Shown: positions 34,754 through 47,793, counted from the first letter of the stretch. The stretch is DNA of 64,000 nt from Brassica napus (GCF_020379485.1 NC_063448.1:12299726-12363725); one strand, 5' to 3'. Notes: generated from the sequence alone by a model not told the origin. Program-made: numbers and translations.

Positions 34754-34990
34754 TTACTTCTTTGTGATGTGCTCAAAGGCAGCTAGCATAGATGACCGTG
34801 TGTTGGCTATTTCCACAAGAGCTGTCCTAATGCAAAGAGAAAGATGGATATTTGTTTCAGCTGAAACTTGGAATCTTTTTATTTATCTGTGAGTATACTA
34901 CTTGTGGTGGTGATGAATGTTTACCTGTCTCAAATGATAGTTGAGCGCCACGCAGCGTAGGCGAGACTAGACCTCCAAATACCCCGACAG
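34754..34990 (-). pseudogene. Possible two-exon remnant of an unrecognised gene
   Basis: On the minus strand 34754-34833 reads TALVEIANTRSSMLAAFEHI and then TKK-stop, preceded by an acceptor-like TTAG. Further upstream, 34925-34990 reads SQVSVGVFGGLVSPTLRGAQ and then LSFET, ending at a GTAAAC donor. Both look like real exons, but the phases do not join directly and no start exon is seen. In Arabidopsis a small coiled-coil gene (At1g20770) lies at this position, which is a guess at identity only. Confidence 0.35.
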
Positions 34991-35485
34991 AGACTTGGCT
35001 CGTTCTCTCTTAATCTGGTTATTAAGTAACACATCCAGATTAGTAAAACCCATGTTCTATAACCCAGTCAGTTGCTTAAGGCAGAGTCAGCTCATTATAT
35101 CAGTGAAGCAGATTCATATAAACGAAACCTGTTCCCAGATTCAGTCCTAAATGTTAATTAAACGCGAAAGCAAAAACATCTAACAACAGAAACTGTAGCC
35201 TAACTGATACAAGTGTAGATTTTCCATGAATCTCCCGAGCTAGTGATACAATTTCATACTTGTATACAATGTTAAAATATGTTTTGGTCTTTTGGAAGAT
35301 TTCGAGCAAACTATTTAATAACTTTTTAGCTATGTCCAACTATAATAAAGTCATATTCCTCTTGTGGTAGAGATAGATAAAAGAAAAAAAAATGGTGAGC
35401 GTGCAATAAACAAAGACGAGAAGAACCATGCAACAACAACAATAAGCGCGACTTTAACTATTAAACTTTCAAAGAACCATAACGA

Positions 35486-35962
35486 CTAGTTCCATGCATA
35501 CGACTTCACTCTTCTTCTTTTGTTGATTCTCTCCACGTTAATTAACTTGTAAGAAGAATAAGAAGATTGCAACTCCATCTTCAGTGTGGTATCATCTTCA
35601 TTCAACAATCTTTTTCCAACTCCCGTTTTCTTTTTCTGAGCATATGCTGAGATTGTATCAATAACTCTCATGATCATACCTAGACCGGACTTACCTTTAT
35701 CATCAATCAGATCCACCTTCATGAGCTCCACGTTCTCATCTACTTCCATCGCAGCGGGAAAAGAAGACGGTGTAGACTCGTAACAGTCTGGACTAATACT
35801 ATCGCACCTCTTTGGAATCGAACCCTTGAGGTTGGATTTGAAATAAGGATCGTTGGATATGTGGGAGTTGATAGATTTGTCCACACATTGCATTATCGCC
35901 AGAGATTTGTCATTCAGTTTGAAGAGAATCTCCTCGAGGAGATGAAAAGGTAAGCTATCCAT
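35486..35962 (-). CDS. F-box domain protein, short
   Basis: A single open frame of 158 codons. The N-terminus [20 protein letters not shown] plus [15 protein letters not shown] is an F-box (about residues 2-45), which binds SKP1 and makes the protein a substrate receptor of an SCF ubiquitin ligase. The remaining 110 residues contain an acidic segment and a basic end ([17 protein letters not shown]) but no Kelch, LRR or FBA repeats, so it is shorter than the usual 300-400 residues. Arabidopsis has F-box genes in the same place (At1g20790-At1g20803). It may be a truncated but still translated family member, or a decaying copy. ATG at 35960-35962. Confidence 0.72.
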   Translation of the reverse strand: MDSLPFHLLEEILFKLNDKSLAIMQCVDKSINSHISNDPYFKSNLKGSIPKRCDSISPDCYESTPSSFPAAMEVDENVELMKVDLIDDKGKSGLGMIMRVIDTISAYAQKKKTGVGKRLLNEDDTTLKMELQSSYSSYKLINVERINKRRRVKSYAWN

Positions 35963-36309
35963 GATCCAATTGTAGAGAGAGGAAGATGTTAGAAGAAAAG
36001 TATAGAGGAAGATGTATGTTAATGATTTTTATAGTGCGTATATAATTTATAAAGACATGGTTAATCCTAACCAAATAAGGAAATTAAGTTGGTGTTTCAG
36101 AAAACAACAAAGGAAAGATATTATGTTTTATTACATTGTTTCCAAAATAGTTAAAGACTTCGAAAACGACAGCGTTTCATAATTATCAGTCGGGGGTATA
36201 AATGTCATTTCAAGTAGTGAGGAGTTAAGATATGGATATATGGAGGGCTCTCTCGAGTTTGGTTTTGTGGCATCTCTCTCTCTCTCGCTCTCGCTCTCGC
36301 TCTGTGTCA

Positions 36310-37547
36310 ATGGCTACCATTAGTAGCTTACACATGTGTGCATCCGATCATCGCTCCCGTCTTCCTCGAATCTGTGAGACAGATCAACCACGAGCCACAA
36401 ACCAAATCGTCACCTTTTCGTCTCCTATTTCCAGAAGAGACGCGAATCTTGTACTCCTCGGCTCGCTGCCGTTGACGAGCTTCGTCGTTCTACCGCCGAG
36501 TTCATCGGAGGCGAGAGAGAGACGGAGCAGAAAAGTTATCCCTCTCGAGGAGTATTCCACTAGCCGTTAAGTCCCTCCCTCGCCCTCTTCTTACCACTAT
36601 CGGTTCGTAACAATTCAGAGACTTGAAAAAACAGAGTCCAAACCAACAAATTCTCTGATAAATCAATTGGGTATCGAGATTTTGACAATTTATTGATTAA
36701 AAGGAACTTGCTTTACTTGTGGGAGCAGTTTCTGGATACTGAAGTTACTGTTTACTCTGTTTCTTGCAGCTGAAGGGTTGAAGTACTATGACATTGAGGA
36801 AGGTAAAGGTCCAGTAGCCACAATAGGATCTACTGCTCAGGTTGAGATAAACCCCTCTTGATTACACTATATATCTAATTTCAAAGTCCTCGCCTTTACA
36901 TTGTAATGAGCCTAGCCTGTCTTTAGGTGCATTTTGATTGCCGGTACAGAAGCATAACTGCAATCTCCACCAGAGAGTCCAAGCTCTTGGCTGGGAACCG
37001 TAGTATCGCTCAGGTTTACTACCTATCAAAGTTTTCTTCTCCTTGATGGTGGGTGTCGCTTACTTTCTTTTTTTTGGACAGCCTTATGAGTTCAAGGTGG
37101 GATCTACGCCAGGGAAGGAAAGGAAACGAGAGTTTGTGGATAATCCAAACGGGTTGTTCTCTGCGCAGGCTGCACCAAAGCCTCCTCCAGCAATGTATTT
37201 CATAACTGAAGGAATGAAAGTCGGTGGCAAGGTTAGAAAAACACAGCTCAACTCTTTTGCTTTCTAACACTTGCCTTGCAATGTGTCTAAGTAGTAGTGT
37301 TTGGTCTTGCAGAGAACTGTGATTGTTACTCCTGAATCTGGTTATGGTCAGAAAGGAATGAACGAGATACCGGTGAGAACCTACAAATTGTACATGAGGA
37401 AAGCTCCTTTTTAATGTGTGGTTTAATGTTTCTGGTTAAATAGAGAAAAACAAAACATGTATGTTTGTTTTGTTGCAGCCTGGAGCTACATTTGAGTTAA
37501 ACATAGAGCTGCTTCAGGTGACTCCCCCTGAAGAGAAAGAGAAGTGA
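36310..37547 (+). CDS. FKBP18: Plastid FKBP-type peptidyl-prolyl isomerase (FKBP18), 6 exons
   Basis: Exons: 36310-36565, 36770-36840, 36927-37013, 37082-37231, 37313-37372, 37479-37547; all GT-AG, 230 residues. The first 80 or so residues form a transit region. It contains a twin arginine followed by a hydrophobic stretch (RRDANLVLLGSLPLTSFVVL), as in lumen proteins imported by the Tat pathway, then an Ala-rich cut site (SSSEA). The FKBP fold follows: EGLKYYDIEEG, GSTAQVHFDCRY, KVGSTPGKE, GMKVGGKRTVIVTPESGYG, PGATFELNIELLQV. The start at 36310 is preferred over an in-frame ATG at 36232 because of its context (tcaATGgct) and the TC-rich leader between them. Several catalytic residues of classical FKBP12 are not conserved, so activity may be low. 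Corresponds to At1g20810. Confidence 0.9.
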
Positions 37548-37984
37548 ACAAGATTCTTCTGATAAGAGAAGTTTGAAGTTTTCACAAGCATGACCCAACA
37601 TTTGTTTTAAGAAGATACTGTCTAAAGATACATTCGAGAAGAGAAACTAGAGAGAAAAAAAAAGAATGTAAATTTTCGACTCCGGTACACTAAATAACCG
37701 GTATTGTTTGTTGGAGCAGCTGTTAAAAAGTAGCTTGCTCTTACGTGGCAGCTTCTTATTGGCTCAAAGGTGTTGATAGACTCCGAATGTGGTGTGGTCA
37801 CTAATTAAACCAAAAATACCGAAATGGTATCAAACCGAATGTTGTGAACCGTAACTTTGTAAACCGAACCGAACCGAACCTGATGATAAGCCAACCAGCG
37901 ACTAGGTAGGAGGAATCTAGTAGTTGGTGGTTCCGCAAAAGTGCCTTTGGTTCCCAAGAAAATCTAGTGAAAGAGAAAGAGAAG

Positions 37985-39160
37985 ATGGAGACTTCTCTGA
38001 GGTATTCAGCAAACTCCAGGTCTCTGAGAATCCATGCCAAAGAGAAGCTCTCGGTTTACTCCAAAACTCATTTGCAGGTAGCTCTCTAGCTTCCTCCGTC
38101 TCCTTCGAGTTAGTGTTTCAGCACTGTTCTTCTCAAAGCTTTGTAATTTCTTGCTTGAGTGGCCTCTTAGTTTCTTTCCTGGTCAAAAGCCTCTTGCTTG
38201 ATATTTAAAGGTTAAAACTTTGAGGGTTTGCTTATACTCTGCGTCTAAGAAATTGCAATCAAGGGTTATGGAGATGGCTGATGAGGCGCGGACAAGTAAT
38301 AGACAGGCTTTTAGAATCTTTACTAGATGTGCTTCAAAGTCTCTAGCTTTTTATGCTCGAAGGGGAATAGAAGATCTCTGTTTTAGGAAGATTTGGTCTT
38401 AAGACTGATTTGGCTAAGATTGTTTCTCTTCTTACATCCTTTGTTTATTGTTTGATAGCTTCATGGGGAGCTAGATACACGGGCTGGATCGCCAAGTTAC
38501 TTCTGTGCGATGATAAGACACTTTTTCCATGAGGTTTTCTGCCATCTCAAAAAAATTGTGTTTCTTCTCTTTGTACCTTTCTTACAACCATTTTTCCAAT
38601 GCTATGATAGGCTTCGACAAACATTGGAGTAGGCTTGCATTACGATAAAAGCCAAAAGCTTCGGGGTTTTGTACGTGGGAAAAAGAAGTTCCCTGTGAGA
38701 ACCGATGCGCTTCTAACCTTTAATATCAAAGGAAGATGTGATTTTGACCAGGAGTTTAATCAGGTTCACCTTCTTTGTTTTTCTTCTTCTTCTCATACTA
38801 CAAGAAATTTCTTTATCAGTTATGTTTGAGGTTTTGTGACTTTGCGCTGACAGAGGAACCCAAAAGGAGCTGCTGAATTTGATTTGAACATATGGAAGTT
38901 TGAGAAAGATCAGGACTTACGCCTCAGAGTTGGCTACGAGATGTTTGACAAGGTACTCTACAACAATTTACTCTTGAGCTCACTGTTTGAAAGTTATAAG
39001 CTTTTGGCCTCATGATGCAATTGCTCTCTTTCGATGATTGAAACAATGCGTCCCGTCCCCCTTCTCTTTCGTACAGGTCCCATACATGCAGATTAGAGAA
39101 AACAATTGGACTCTCAACACCAACTTGAAAGGAAAATGGAATGTGAGGTTTGATCTTTAA
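37985..39160 (+). CDS. OEP21: Outer envelope pore protein OEP21, 5 exons
   Basis: Exons: 37985-38077, 38459-38533, 38611-38763, 38854-38952, 39077-39160; all GT-AG, 167 residues, the usual length. The protein forms an anion-selective beta-barrel channel in the chloroplast outer envelope that passes triose phosphates and is gated by ATP. Visible are [20 protein letters not shown] at the start, the basic segment [11 protein letters not shown] and alternating beta-strand residues up to the end [12 protein letters not shown]. There is no cleavable transit peptide, as expected. The gene begins 437 bp after the FKBP18 stop, on the same strand. A long-TIR MITE lies only 96 bp after the stop and may be in the 3' UTR. 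Corresponds to At1g20816. Confidence 0.93.
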
Positions 39161-39255
39161 GGAGGGAAACATGAACAGAACACACATTAAAGGAAAGATT
39201 ACATTCTATACTTGATCGTTTTGAGAGAAATGTATTACTGATTGAGTTATTCTTG

Positions 39256-39818
39256 GGTTCACCCCCTAGGCTGAACCTAACCAATAGGATTTCATTATTT
39301 CAAATTTAATATCTTTTAAAATAGGAAACAAAATATTGTCAAGTTATATTACTTTTTAAAATAAAAAAAAGTAAAACAAAATAGTATTTACATAATTTTT
39401 TTTTTCCATCAAACACTAAACCCTAAATCCTAATCACTAAACTCTAAATCCTAATCCCTAAACCCTTGGGTAAACCCTAAATCCTTTGATAAATCCTAAA
39501 TTTTAAATAAAAAAACACTAAAACTCTAAACTCTAAATCCTAAACCTTAAACACTTTTGTGTTTTAGTGTTTAATGATTTTGATTTAGAGTTTAGGATTT
39601 ATCCAAGGGTTTAGGGTTTAGTATTTAGGGTTTAGGATTATGATTTAGGGTTTAGTGTTTTGCTGACGACGTTAAAAATATATTTTTTGTAATTAGTATT
39701 ATTTTTTTATTTTTTTTACCTTTTAATTTAAAAAACATAATATAATTTGACAATATTTTGTTTTCTTTTCTAAAAGATATCGAATATGAAATAACACAAT
39801 TCTATTGGTCGGTGAACC
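39256..39818. mobile_element. MITE with inverted arms of about 140 bp and telomere-like core
   Basis: The ends are GGTTCACC and GGTGAACC. The arms match over about 140 bases with scattered changes (for example 'aaacaaaatattgtcaa' on both sides). The centre contains AAACCCTA-like words followed by their inverse, so nearly the whole 563 bp can fold back. No coding capacity. Confidence 0.85.
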
Positions 39819-39829
39819 TCGCTTTTGTT

Positions 39830-41120
39830 TAACCAAATGTTAGCAAATCTACATATCTTTTAATTTGTTATCACTTATCAATCACTTTTTACTCTTGCGA
39901 CCATAAGTGGAGATAGAATCCGTATCTACCAGGTTGGACTGGACTGCCTGTGTTCTTAAAACTCACTTGGTTTCCTTAGTAGTTATTATGGATCTCCTTT
40001 ACTTTTTGGTAAAGTTGTAGTTAATCGGAAATTACATACCACAACTAAACCAGAACAAACCAATCTGAAACCGAGATACACAATTCAATTTGGAAACCAA
40101 AGAAATCCAAGGACGCTGTCATGGACTCATGGTTCACAAACCAAACATCAGAGATCTGGTTATCTCAGACCGATATAGTTAGGTAACTTTGTAACGGTTT
40201 TGGTTGACTTTGAGATCGGGATGCGGCTATTATGAGCCATGAACATCACCATCCATCGGTATCAAAACGACAATACAGTCCCACATACAAAGGTGAAGAA
40301 GAAGATCTTTATAGATTTGCTTCTGATGGTCTTAAATCAAAGATCATGCATTAACAATCACAACGACCAAGAATCTCTAAAATTATAGTTTTCAACATCA
40401 ACAGTAGATGAATAAACATTGACAAAAAAAAACCACACTTTATAAAATTCCAACATAGTCGGGTCTATTAACTTGGCTGATAGCCTGTAGTTATTTAATG
40501 TTTTCAAAAAAAAAAACCATAAACAAAAATGATTTAGACATTTATCGTGGAAAGTAAGATCAAGATTAGTCTTTAGACGACGTGGGAAATTGCCAGTGTC
40601 ATTGTCATGAACCAAAGATGTGGCATATAGCAAGCTCGTGCCCACAATTGACATGAGTTTAGTCAATTTCAATACATTTTCCTCGAGGCTGCATCATTTT
40701 CAAACTCGCAATTGATTAATTAGTGGAGGAAACTTCGTTCCTCCTCGCTTTGACTATATATATATAGTAGAAACTAGTAATGGAAGAATGATTATATATA
40801 GACTTACCATAATTTTAATTTATATGGTCTGAAAAAGGGTATCTATAGTGACATGTTTAGATGTGATCGTCCTATTAATTATCCTAAAATTTATAAATTT
40901 AACGAGAAAGATAGAGCATGTGTGGAGAAAGAAGAAATGGGCGGTGAGAAAACAGGAAGTGGAGAGTGCACTGAGAATGGAAAGAGTCAACCAGAAAATT
41001 AATACCTGTTTTAATTTTCTCTAGATTTACTATATTTAGAAACTCCTAATTTCACACGTTTCCTCCTCGCATACCTCTCTTAGCAATTGGCATGCATTAT
41101 CTAATGTGTTGGTATCCTTC
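39830..41120. other. Intergenic, no gene recognised
   Basis: AT-rich. A minus-strand open stretch at 40358-40672 has no recognisable domain and looks accidental. Confidence 0.4.
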
Positions 41121-41134
41121 TTTAAAAAAAATTT

Positions 41135-41375
41135 CCCGGTGGGAGTCCCGTTGGTCCAATGGATTGACTAATGGTTCATTAACGTTTTTACACCAAGAGG
41201 TCTAGGTTTCGATTCCCAATGAAAAGAAAATTATGTGAATTAATGGAGAAAAAACTTACAAAAGATCAACAACATGACGCAAGGAAAACCGTCAAGCGTG
41301 GATTCCATAAAACAGTTCAGGTGATACAGTTAAACGTGAATCTTCGCAAGACAAGTAGAAATAATTATCGAGCGT
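41135..41375 (+). mobile_element. tRNA-derived SINE
   Basis: The 5' part contains a box A-like TTGGTCCAATGG (about 41151) and box B-like GGTTTCGATTCCC (about 41205), the internal RNA polymerase III promoter of tRNA-derived SINEs. The body runs about 240 bp and ends before an A-run. 'ttaaaaaaaatt' on both sides may be the target duplicate. A degenerate relative lies at 52060-52285. Confidence 0.7.
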
Positions 41376-41379
41376 TAAA

Positions 41380-42042
41380 AAAAAATTATGAGAAGGTCAA
41401 GGTTATATATTGTCTCTTAATTAACTCGTATAGATTACCTTAGAGATAGTCATTAGCAATAGTACTCTTGTTATCAGATAATTTTTTGTAAGCTACAAAT
41501 GTGTATCGCATTTTTAGGTGCTCCAACTGTTTCTATTCTTCAGCAAGATTTTAATAAATAGGTACTAAAATTCTAAGTGATAACAAATAATTATATGCAT
41601 AAGATCTAAACTGGAAATCTTTTAATGAAAGTTTGACAAGTGTCTCTCAAACTTTCTTCACCAAATCGTTGAGTGCTACATCTGCTATTTTGAAGTTAGT
41701 TAGGTATCATCATCGTTGGGAAAAAGTTTTAAAAGACCCAGTATGCACTGACAAGTAACACGAGAACGACCATATATTCGGCTGATTCTGGCTACCATCC
41801 TCCACATAGTTTTGTTATTTTTATTCAAAAACGTCTAGAACAGAAAATCTATAGCTCAAATCATGCAAAACTTGGAATAACGTCAGTAGTACATATTCAT
41901 ATATAATATGTTACCTGTACATTAAATTACGCAAAACTTGGTTTATCGAAAGGGACTATATACACTTAGTAACAAAAAAAAGAGGACTATATACACTTAA
42001 ATATGTTACCTGTACATTAAATTACGCAATCTTGAATACTAC
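41380..42042. other. Intergenic, no gene recognised
   Basis: AT-rich. A short direct repeat occurs near 41900-42035 ('atatgttacctgtacattaa' twice). Ends with the target duplicate GTCAT (42043-42047) of the next element. Confidence 0.4.
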
Positions 42043-42339
42043 GTCATTGTTATAAATTAAGGAAGATGAAAGGATTTGAATCTGTATATTATTCATTCAC
42101 AGAGGTTCTTTTATATATAAGAATAGACCGTCATAGATAAATAAAAATTCATAGTAATATGGAAATCCTAAACATACTATGAAAAAAAAAAACCTAAGTA
42201 CATAAGTAAAAAGAAAGTCGGTCAAGTATAATGGAAAGCTTCCAGTCTCATTTGGACATGTGGTACGGGCCGGATGGGCCGGTTCTAGTTGGACTGGATC
42301 AGGCCGGTTATGGTTCGTCCACATAAGGATTTATAACAC

Positions 42340-45300
42340 TCCCCCTTGGACGTCATAACCATTCAGGGTTCGTAATGTGCTTTATGTTGCCTCAATAAAA
42401 CCTTTTCAGGAAAACCCAATGGGACAAAACCATGGATAAGGAAAAAGAGTACAACACACACACTACTCCCCCTAATTTGAACCTTCCTGAATGTTGATTT
42501 TGAAATAGCTCTTGCTGAATTGTAACTTGAACGTAATGCTTGAAATTCTCATGTCTTCTGGAAACTCGTGTGTGCATGGACAAAACGTGAATCTTTGCTG
42601 TCGACCACTCTATACTTTTGGTCGGACAGATCTCGACTAAACATACTCATTGACAATATAGACTGAGCATGGTACCATGAACTTGTAATTTCAGGTCGTA
42701 AACCTATGTTCTGGTGCATCTTCTCCACACGGATGTATATCAACCATATGCACCAATATCTTGTCCATTACAGTTGATCTTTCTTTATTATCATCAGTCA
42801 TACTCTAATCTGATCGATCCATGTTGAGTCATAGACCTCGTTTATACATGTCCATAACTTGTCTCATGAGTGTCTAAGATCATGACGTGGTCAATGATCA
42901 TTGCTGCAATGAGTTTCACAATCTCATCAAACTATGGCTATGCGGCCAAATACACTCATGGACCTCATACATGGTTATCGATCTCTCTTGCCTTCGGTAA
43001 TGTCATATACATTAGACCTTGACCAGACATACCCCTGGTCAATCTCTTTGGCCATTATGGTTCTACCTTGTCTATTGATATACATAATGGTCTATACTTA
43101 CATTTGCAGTCCTATATTTATATCTTGATGGCGTCCTATGACCTTTCTTGCCGTGGATCATACCACTCACTAGAATATATATTAGGTCATGGACCTCGAC
43201 CACACGTGCTTATGGACCGCCACATGATAGCTGATCTTTCTTTTCCACTAGCCATACTACAATCTGGTCGGTCCATGTTGATATATCAACTTCGACTATA
43301 AATTCTCTTGGCTAGTGTTACAGCGATGGTTTATAGTTTTTTCTGAGATTTAATAGATAATATGTATCAACCAATTAACCTCTCTTTAGGCTGGTTTAGT
43401 ATAAAGTAAACACAAGGAATTCAAATTTCTTTTATAAGTATATATGGACTTAATTGGATTGTTCTTATATAACTCCTTTACTAAGTATTACATACTATAT
43501 GCAGCTGCTTTGTTTCAGTCCATAAACAGCTTAGGAACAATGTTGTTCTTTATCCAGTGATCCATATGCTGCTTACTACATCATTATATGTCAATCTAAT
43601 TTCTTTCTTATGACCAGACCTTTATAAATTCGAAAATATGTAGCAGCATCCACCACATTTGAATATATCTCCTTATAAACTGTTCCTGGTCTCTGTGAGT
43701 ATCCTTGTATAACAAGCCATGTTTTAATGCTGTAAGTAGGAACATGAACACCTTAGACCACGTGATCATGTTCTTCATCTCACGATTTTATTTTCCTCAC
43801 AGGACCCATTTATCCACTGGCTTAATCATCATATGGCGTCTCTATATTTATATGGCCAATACGCCTATCTCTTTATATAATTTAATCCCACGTTCCTTTT
43901 CAATCTAATCTTAATCTTTACGAGTACTCTTACGTGGGTTCATGATACTCACTTATATCTTTATGTTCAAGTGCTACTTTCTTGTGCATCCTTATACAAA
44001 TATATCATCTATGTGTCGAAACTCTTATATAGTTCCATTGTGTTCCAGATATGATCTAATCGATTTGAGATCTCATTATCCATGACCTTTATTACCTAGC
44101 AGCTTGGCGTCCCAAGCTACATGGTTTGGTACCTTAGATGTTCAGCTGGCCAGCCTTATCTCTATGTCTGGTCTGGTTTCCCTAATGACCTCGGATTTGT
44201 CTTATCTTTCTATGCACTTTTATCATTTCTTTCCGAGGATTCTTATCTTATGGAACTCATTGGTCTATCTTGTATAGACTCTGTAGCAACTTGACTATGT
44301 CTCTTTCTAGGACATCAAATTCGTTTGGTGCTAAACTGGTATGACTTAGTCATTCTTTTCTTTTCAGGTCAATGTGTCTTGCATTTGATTAGCTAGCTTT
44401 GTATAATTTTTCTTTTCTTTGGACGTCTTAAATCATATTCTTTAGTCTGATGATCTTGCCATGACAATGATGGTTAATACCATTCTATTTTCTTATCATT
44501 CTTTTACTCTTGCCATGACCATACTACAAATCCGTGTACCTGGCCTTAATCTGATCACCCATATTTGGCTCAAGGTTTCTTAAAACTCACGGGAGAAAAA
44601 CATACTCATATCCAACATATATTCCCAATCCTTTTCTGAGGTTCCATCTTAGACGGCACATATGTCTGTGGTGGTTTATTCAAAGTCTCTTAAGATGGTA
44701 TATGTCTGGCCCATGACCCGTATTCAATCTGAGATGGGAATATCTATGCTCACTTGTATGGCCTGATGCATATTAACCTTATATACATGTAAAACTCGTG
44801 ATGTCCCCAAGCTTTAGGCTGGATGTGGATTATGTGTTTTATAAAAGGGTCCAGCCAAGCCGTTTATAGCATGGTCATAGGCCATGGTACACGAATTTGT
44901 AGTATGGTCATGGACCACGGGTTTATCCTCACTCCCCCTCATGAACATACTATAATTTCGTGATGCTTGGGACAATAAAGCCTAATGAGTTTTCCTTGTG
45001 TGCATGTTACACAACGTGAGATCCTATGGGATAACTCTGTGTGCCTTTTGCAATATCAATCTTTGCATCAAGTTTATACTAGGATGGCTAATCCAGTCGT
45101 GCCATAAAGTGTATAATTTCGTGGGGTATACCAATCTGGTTACCATGGCTCTTGCCTCTTATCATACTGATCTTTGGCATAGTCTAGATCAGTAGAGTAC
45201 ACATTTATAGTCTTGACCACTTTCTTGTAAGGCCTTAGGCGATTTTTTTTCTTTAATCTGAAGGAACTTTTGTTTCCTTTGCCCATTGTTTCTATTTGGA

Positions 45301-45690
45301 AACCATTCTTATTATGACTCAATGGGCCACAAATTCTTGGGTGGATATAATGCCCTTTAGGCAGTGCCTTGGCCGTAGGTCTATATTGGAATGACTATAT
45401 TCTCATTTATAAGCTCACATTGGCGTTTTCATCAATCAAAAACATTCATATAAATCCAAAACATCAATAGTAAAGCAATCATAAAAACAATCAAACAAGA
45501 TGTCGAATTAGTCTTTGAGACAATCTGAAATCTCATGATCCATAAGGTCATCCTTTTTATGGTCGAAATCATTATCAACATCATACCCATTATCATGAAC
45601 CATATGGGCTTCCGGGTTCTTGGGGTTCTTGTTCTTAAGACTCTCTTGATAGAGTTCACATAAATGCTTAGGGGTTCTACAATTCTTAGC
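42340..45690 (-). other. Non-coding interior of the gag-only element
   Basis: No reading frame longer than about 75 codons matches a pol domain. Words such as 'catgacc', 'catggacc' and 'ctggtc' recur irregularly, so the stretch has low complexity on a scale of tens of bases. It may be decayed pol or filler typical of non-autonomous elements. Confidence 0.55.
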
Positions 45691-46560
45691 TCAATGGTTA
45701 CTCATCCCGCATCTGTGACAAACAGATTTGGTCGAGTAAGGAGGCTTGGATATGCCGCCTCTACCATGGCCATAACTGCCTCGACCACGGCCATAGTTGG
45801 AACCATGACCACGGTTATTGTGGTTTCCTTGCCCACGGCCGTATGAGTAATTGTCACGACCACCTCGTCCCTTGTACCCACCACGGCCTTTGCCGTGTGA
45901 TCTTCTTTCATTATAGACGTGGTTGCTATCTTTGGGATCTTTCTTTTCTTGTTCAGCCTTGTTGGCTTCTGGTAATGGTGCTGATCCGGGAGGTCTTATC
46001 TCACTGTTCTTCATCAGGAGTTCATTATTAGCCTCGGCCAGAGGTAGGCACGAGATCAGATCAGTGTATGTGGCGAAGCCTCTCTCTCTATACTGCTGTT
46101 GCAGCAACACATTTGTGGAATGGAATGTGGAGAAGGTCTTATCAAGTAACTCTTTCTCGGTTACTTCTTCACCACAAAGTCTAATCATTGAAACTATCTT
46201 AAACAATACTGAATTGTATTCATCCACAGACTTATAGTCCATGAATCTGAGATTCTTCCACTCATATCTAGCCTTTGGTAGTAGCACCGTTTTCTGGTGA
46301 TCATATCGCCGCTGTAAAGCGGTCCAAAGGTCTAGTGGATTCTCCATGGTAAGGTATTGATCTTTTAAACCTTCAATGAGATGGTGACGTATTATACTTA
46401 TCGCCATATATCGATTCTTATCATTCTCATTGTTGCCCTCAATGATAGTATCACCGAGTCCCTTTGACCTCAGGTTGATCTTTGTATCTAGCGCCCATTG
46501 CAAGTATTTATCTCCAGAGAGATTAAGGGCAACATAGTCTAGATTTGAGATTTTCGACAT
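45691..46560 (-). pseudogene. Gag protein, downstream copy, stop inside the zinc knuckle
   Basis: ATG at 46558-46560; 289 codons. It has the N-terminal LNLSGDKYLQWALDTKINL motif, a UBN2 capsid middle (LWTALQRRYDHQK, MDYKSVDEYNSVLFKIVSMI), an RG-rich tail and the start of a CCHC zinc knuckle, CHRCGMSNH. The next codon is TGA where the family has Trp, and the knuckle's last Cys (AKNC) follows in frame beyond it. An otherwise intact gag thus ends four codons before the knuckle is complete. Confidence 0.85.
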
Positions 46561-47699
46561 CTGAATCACATTATCAATCAGATTTTAGGGTTTCATAATG
46601 TGATCATGCGACCGTAAGACAAACAAGAATATTGGCCACAATCAAATCTTATACGACCATAAATCAATCAATAGTATCGACCATATAAAATCTACTTGAC
46701 CATGGTGCGAACAGTCCTAGTTTATGATTCTATATGTAACAAAGAGATTAGGCCACACGGCCATATAATATCATGATGCAAACTATACAAGTTATGCAAT
46801 CTATATATCATGCTGGTCGAGAATTAAATCAAGCGAATGCAATCAATAAATATCATTCAGCTTTATATGTTATGCAAACAACCCTAACAATCGGTTTCTA
46901 TTATGCAACAATATATAAAGTCTAGGGTTTCAATTTAAACAATATAAGCAGCCGATTTTAGCAATATGAAATCAAGGTTTCAAGGCCTTTAGGATTTTAA
47001 TTCGAGATTCAATCAATCTATTAATCTTAAAACTCAGATCATCAATCATTCAAACAAGAATAATTTAAAACCTCAATGATCAAACGATCAGACAAGAACA
47101 CCAAACAAACCGATTTACAATTAGGGTTTTAGGGTTCTTCATACAACCGAATTTTACATCATATCATCTGGTTCTATATGATCAAATAATCACAAAATCT
47201 AACCGATATCCTATCATAAATTTCTTGATTCCAAACTTAGAGTATTGATTTCTATTATTAGGGTTTTGCAAGATTTTAATTTGTCTTAAACCTTTATCAA
47301 TCAAGCCAAATTCGATGTGAGTTCTTAATTAGGGTAATCAGATTTACCTTTTCTTTTGTAGGGTTGAACCGGACCACCAAAGAGCAGAGAGAGTTCACGA
47401 GCTGGTGCGTGCGGACTGGTCGGGTCGCGAATCGGGAACGAGCTGAAGCTGGTCGGATCGCTATCGTCTCGCTGGATCGTGCAGGCTGGACGGATTGCTA
47501 CCAGGTTGCTATCGGCTCGTCGGGTGCGGCTGAGCTGGTCGTTATCGGCTGCTTGTCGGATCGTTGAACTGATCTGATCGGATGAAGAAGAAAAACAGCC
47601 GAGAGAGAAAAAGGAAACAAGGTTTTTGTCGGCTGGGATTTTAGGGTTTATGGGTTTCGGATTTAGCTTAGGGTTTTAGAGACTATCGTGCTGATAATG

Positions 47700-47793
47700 T
47701 GTTATAAAATAAGGAAGATGAAAGGATTTGAATCTGTATATTATTCATTCACAGAGGTTCCTTTATATACAAGAATATACAAGAATAGACCGT
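47700..47793 (-). repeat. Truncated internal LTR piece
   Basis: The first 95 bp of the LTR (plus-strand left end), with an extra 10-bp duplication 'aagaatatac', cut off abruptly at the duplication junction. Confidence 0.9.

Noticed and set aside
36232..36309. Upstream in-frame start for FKBP18
   Set aside because: It would add a CT-repeat-coded Ser/Arg stretch before the transit peptide; the ATG at 36310 has better context and gives the usual family length.
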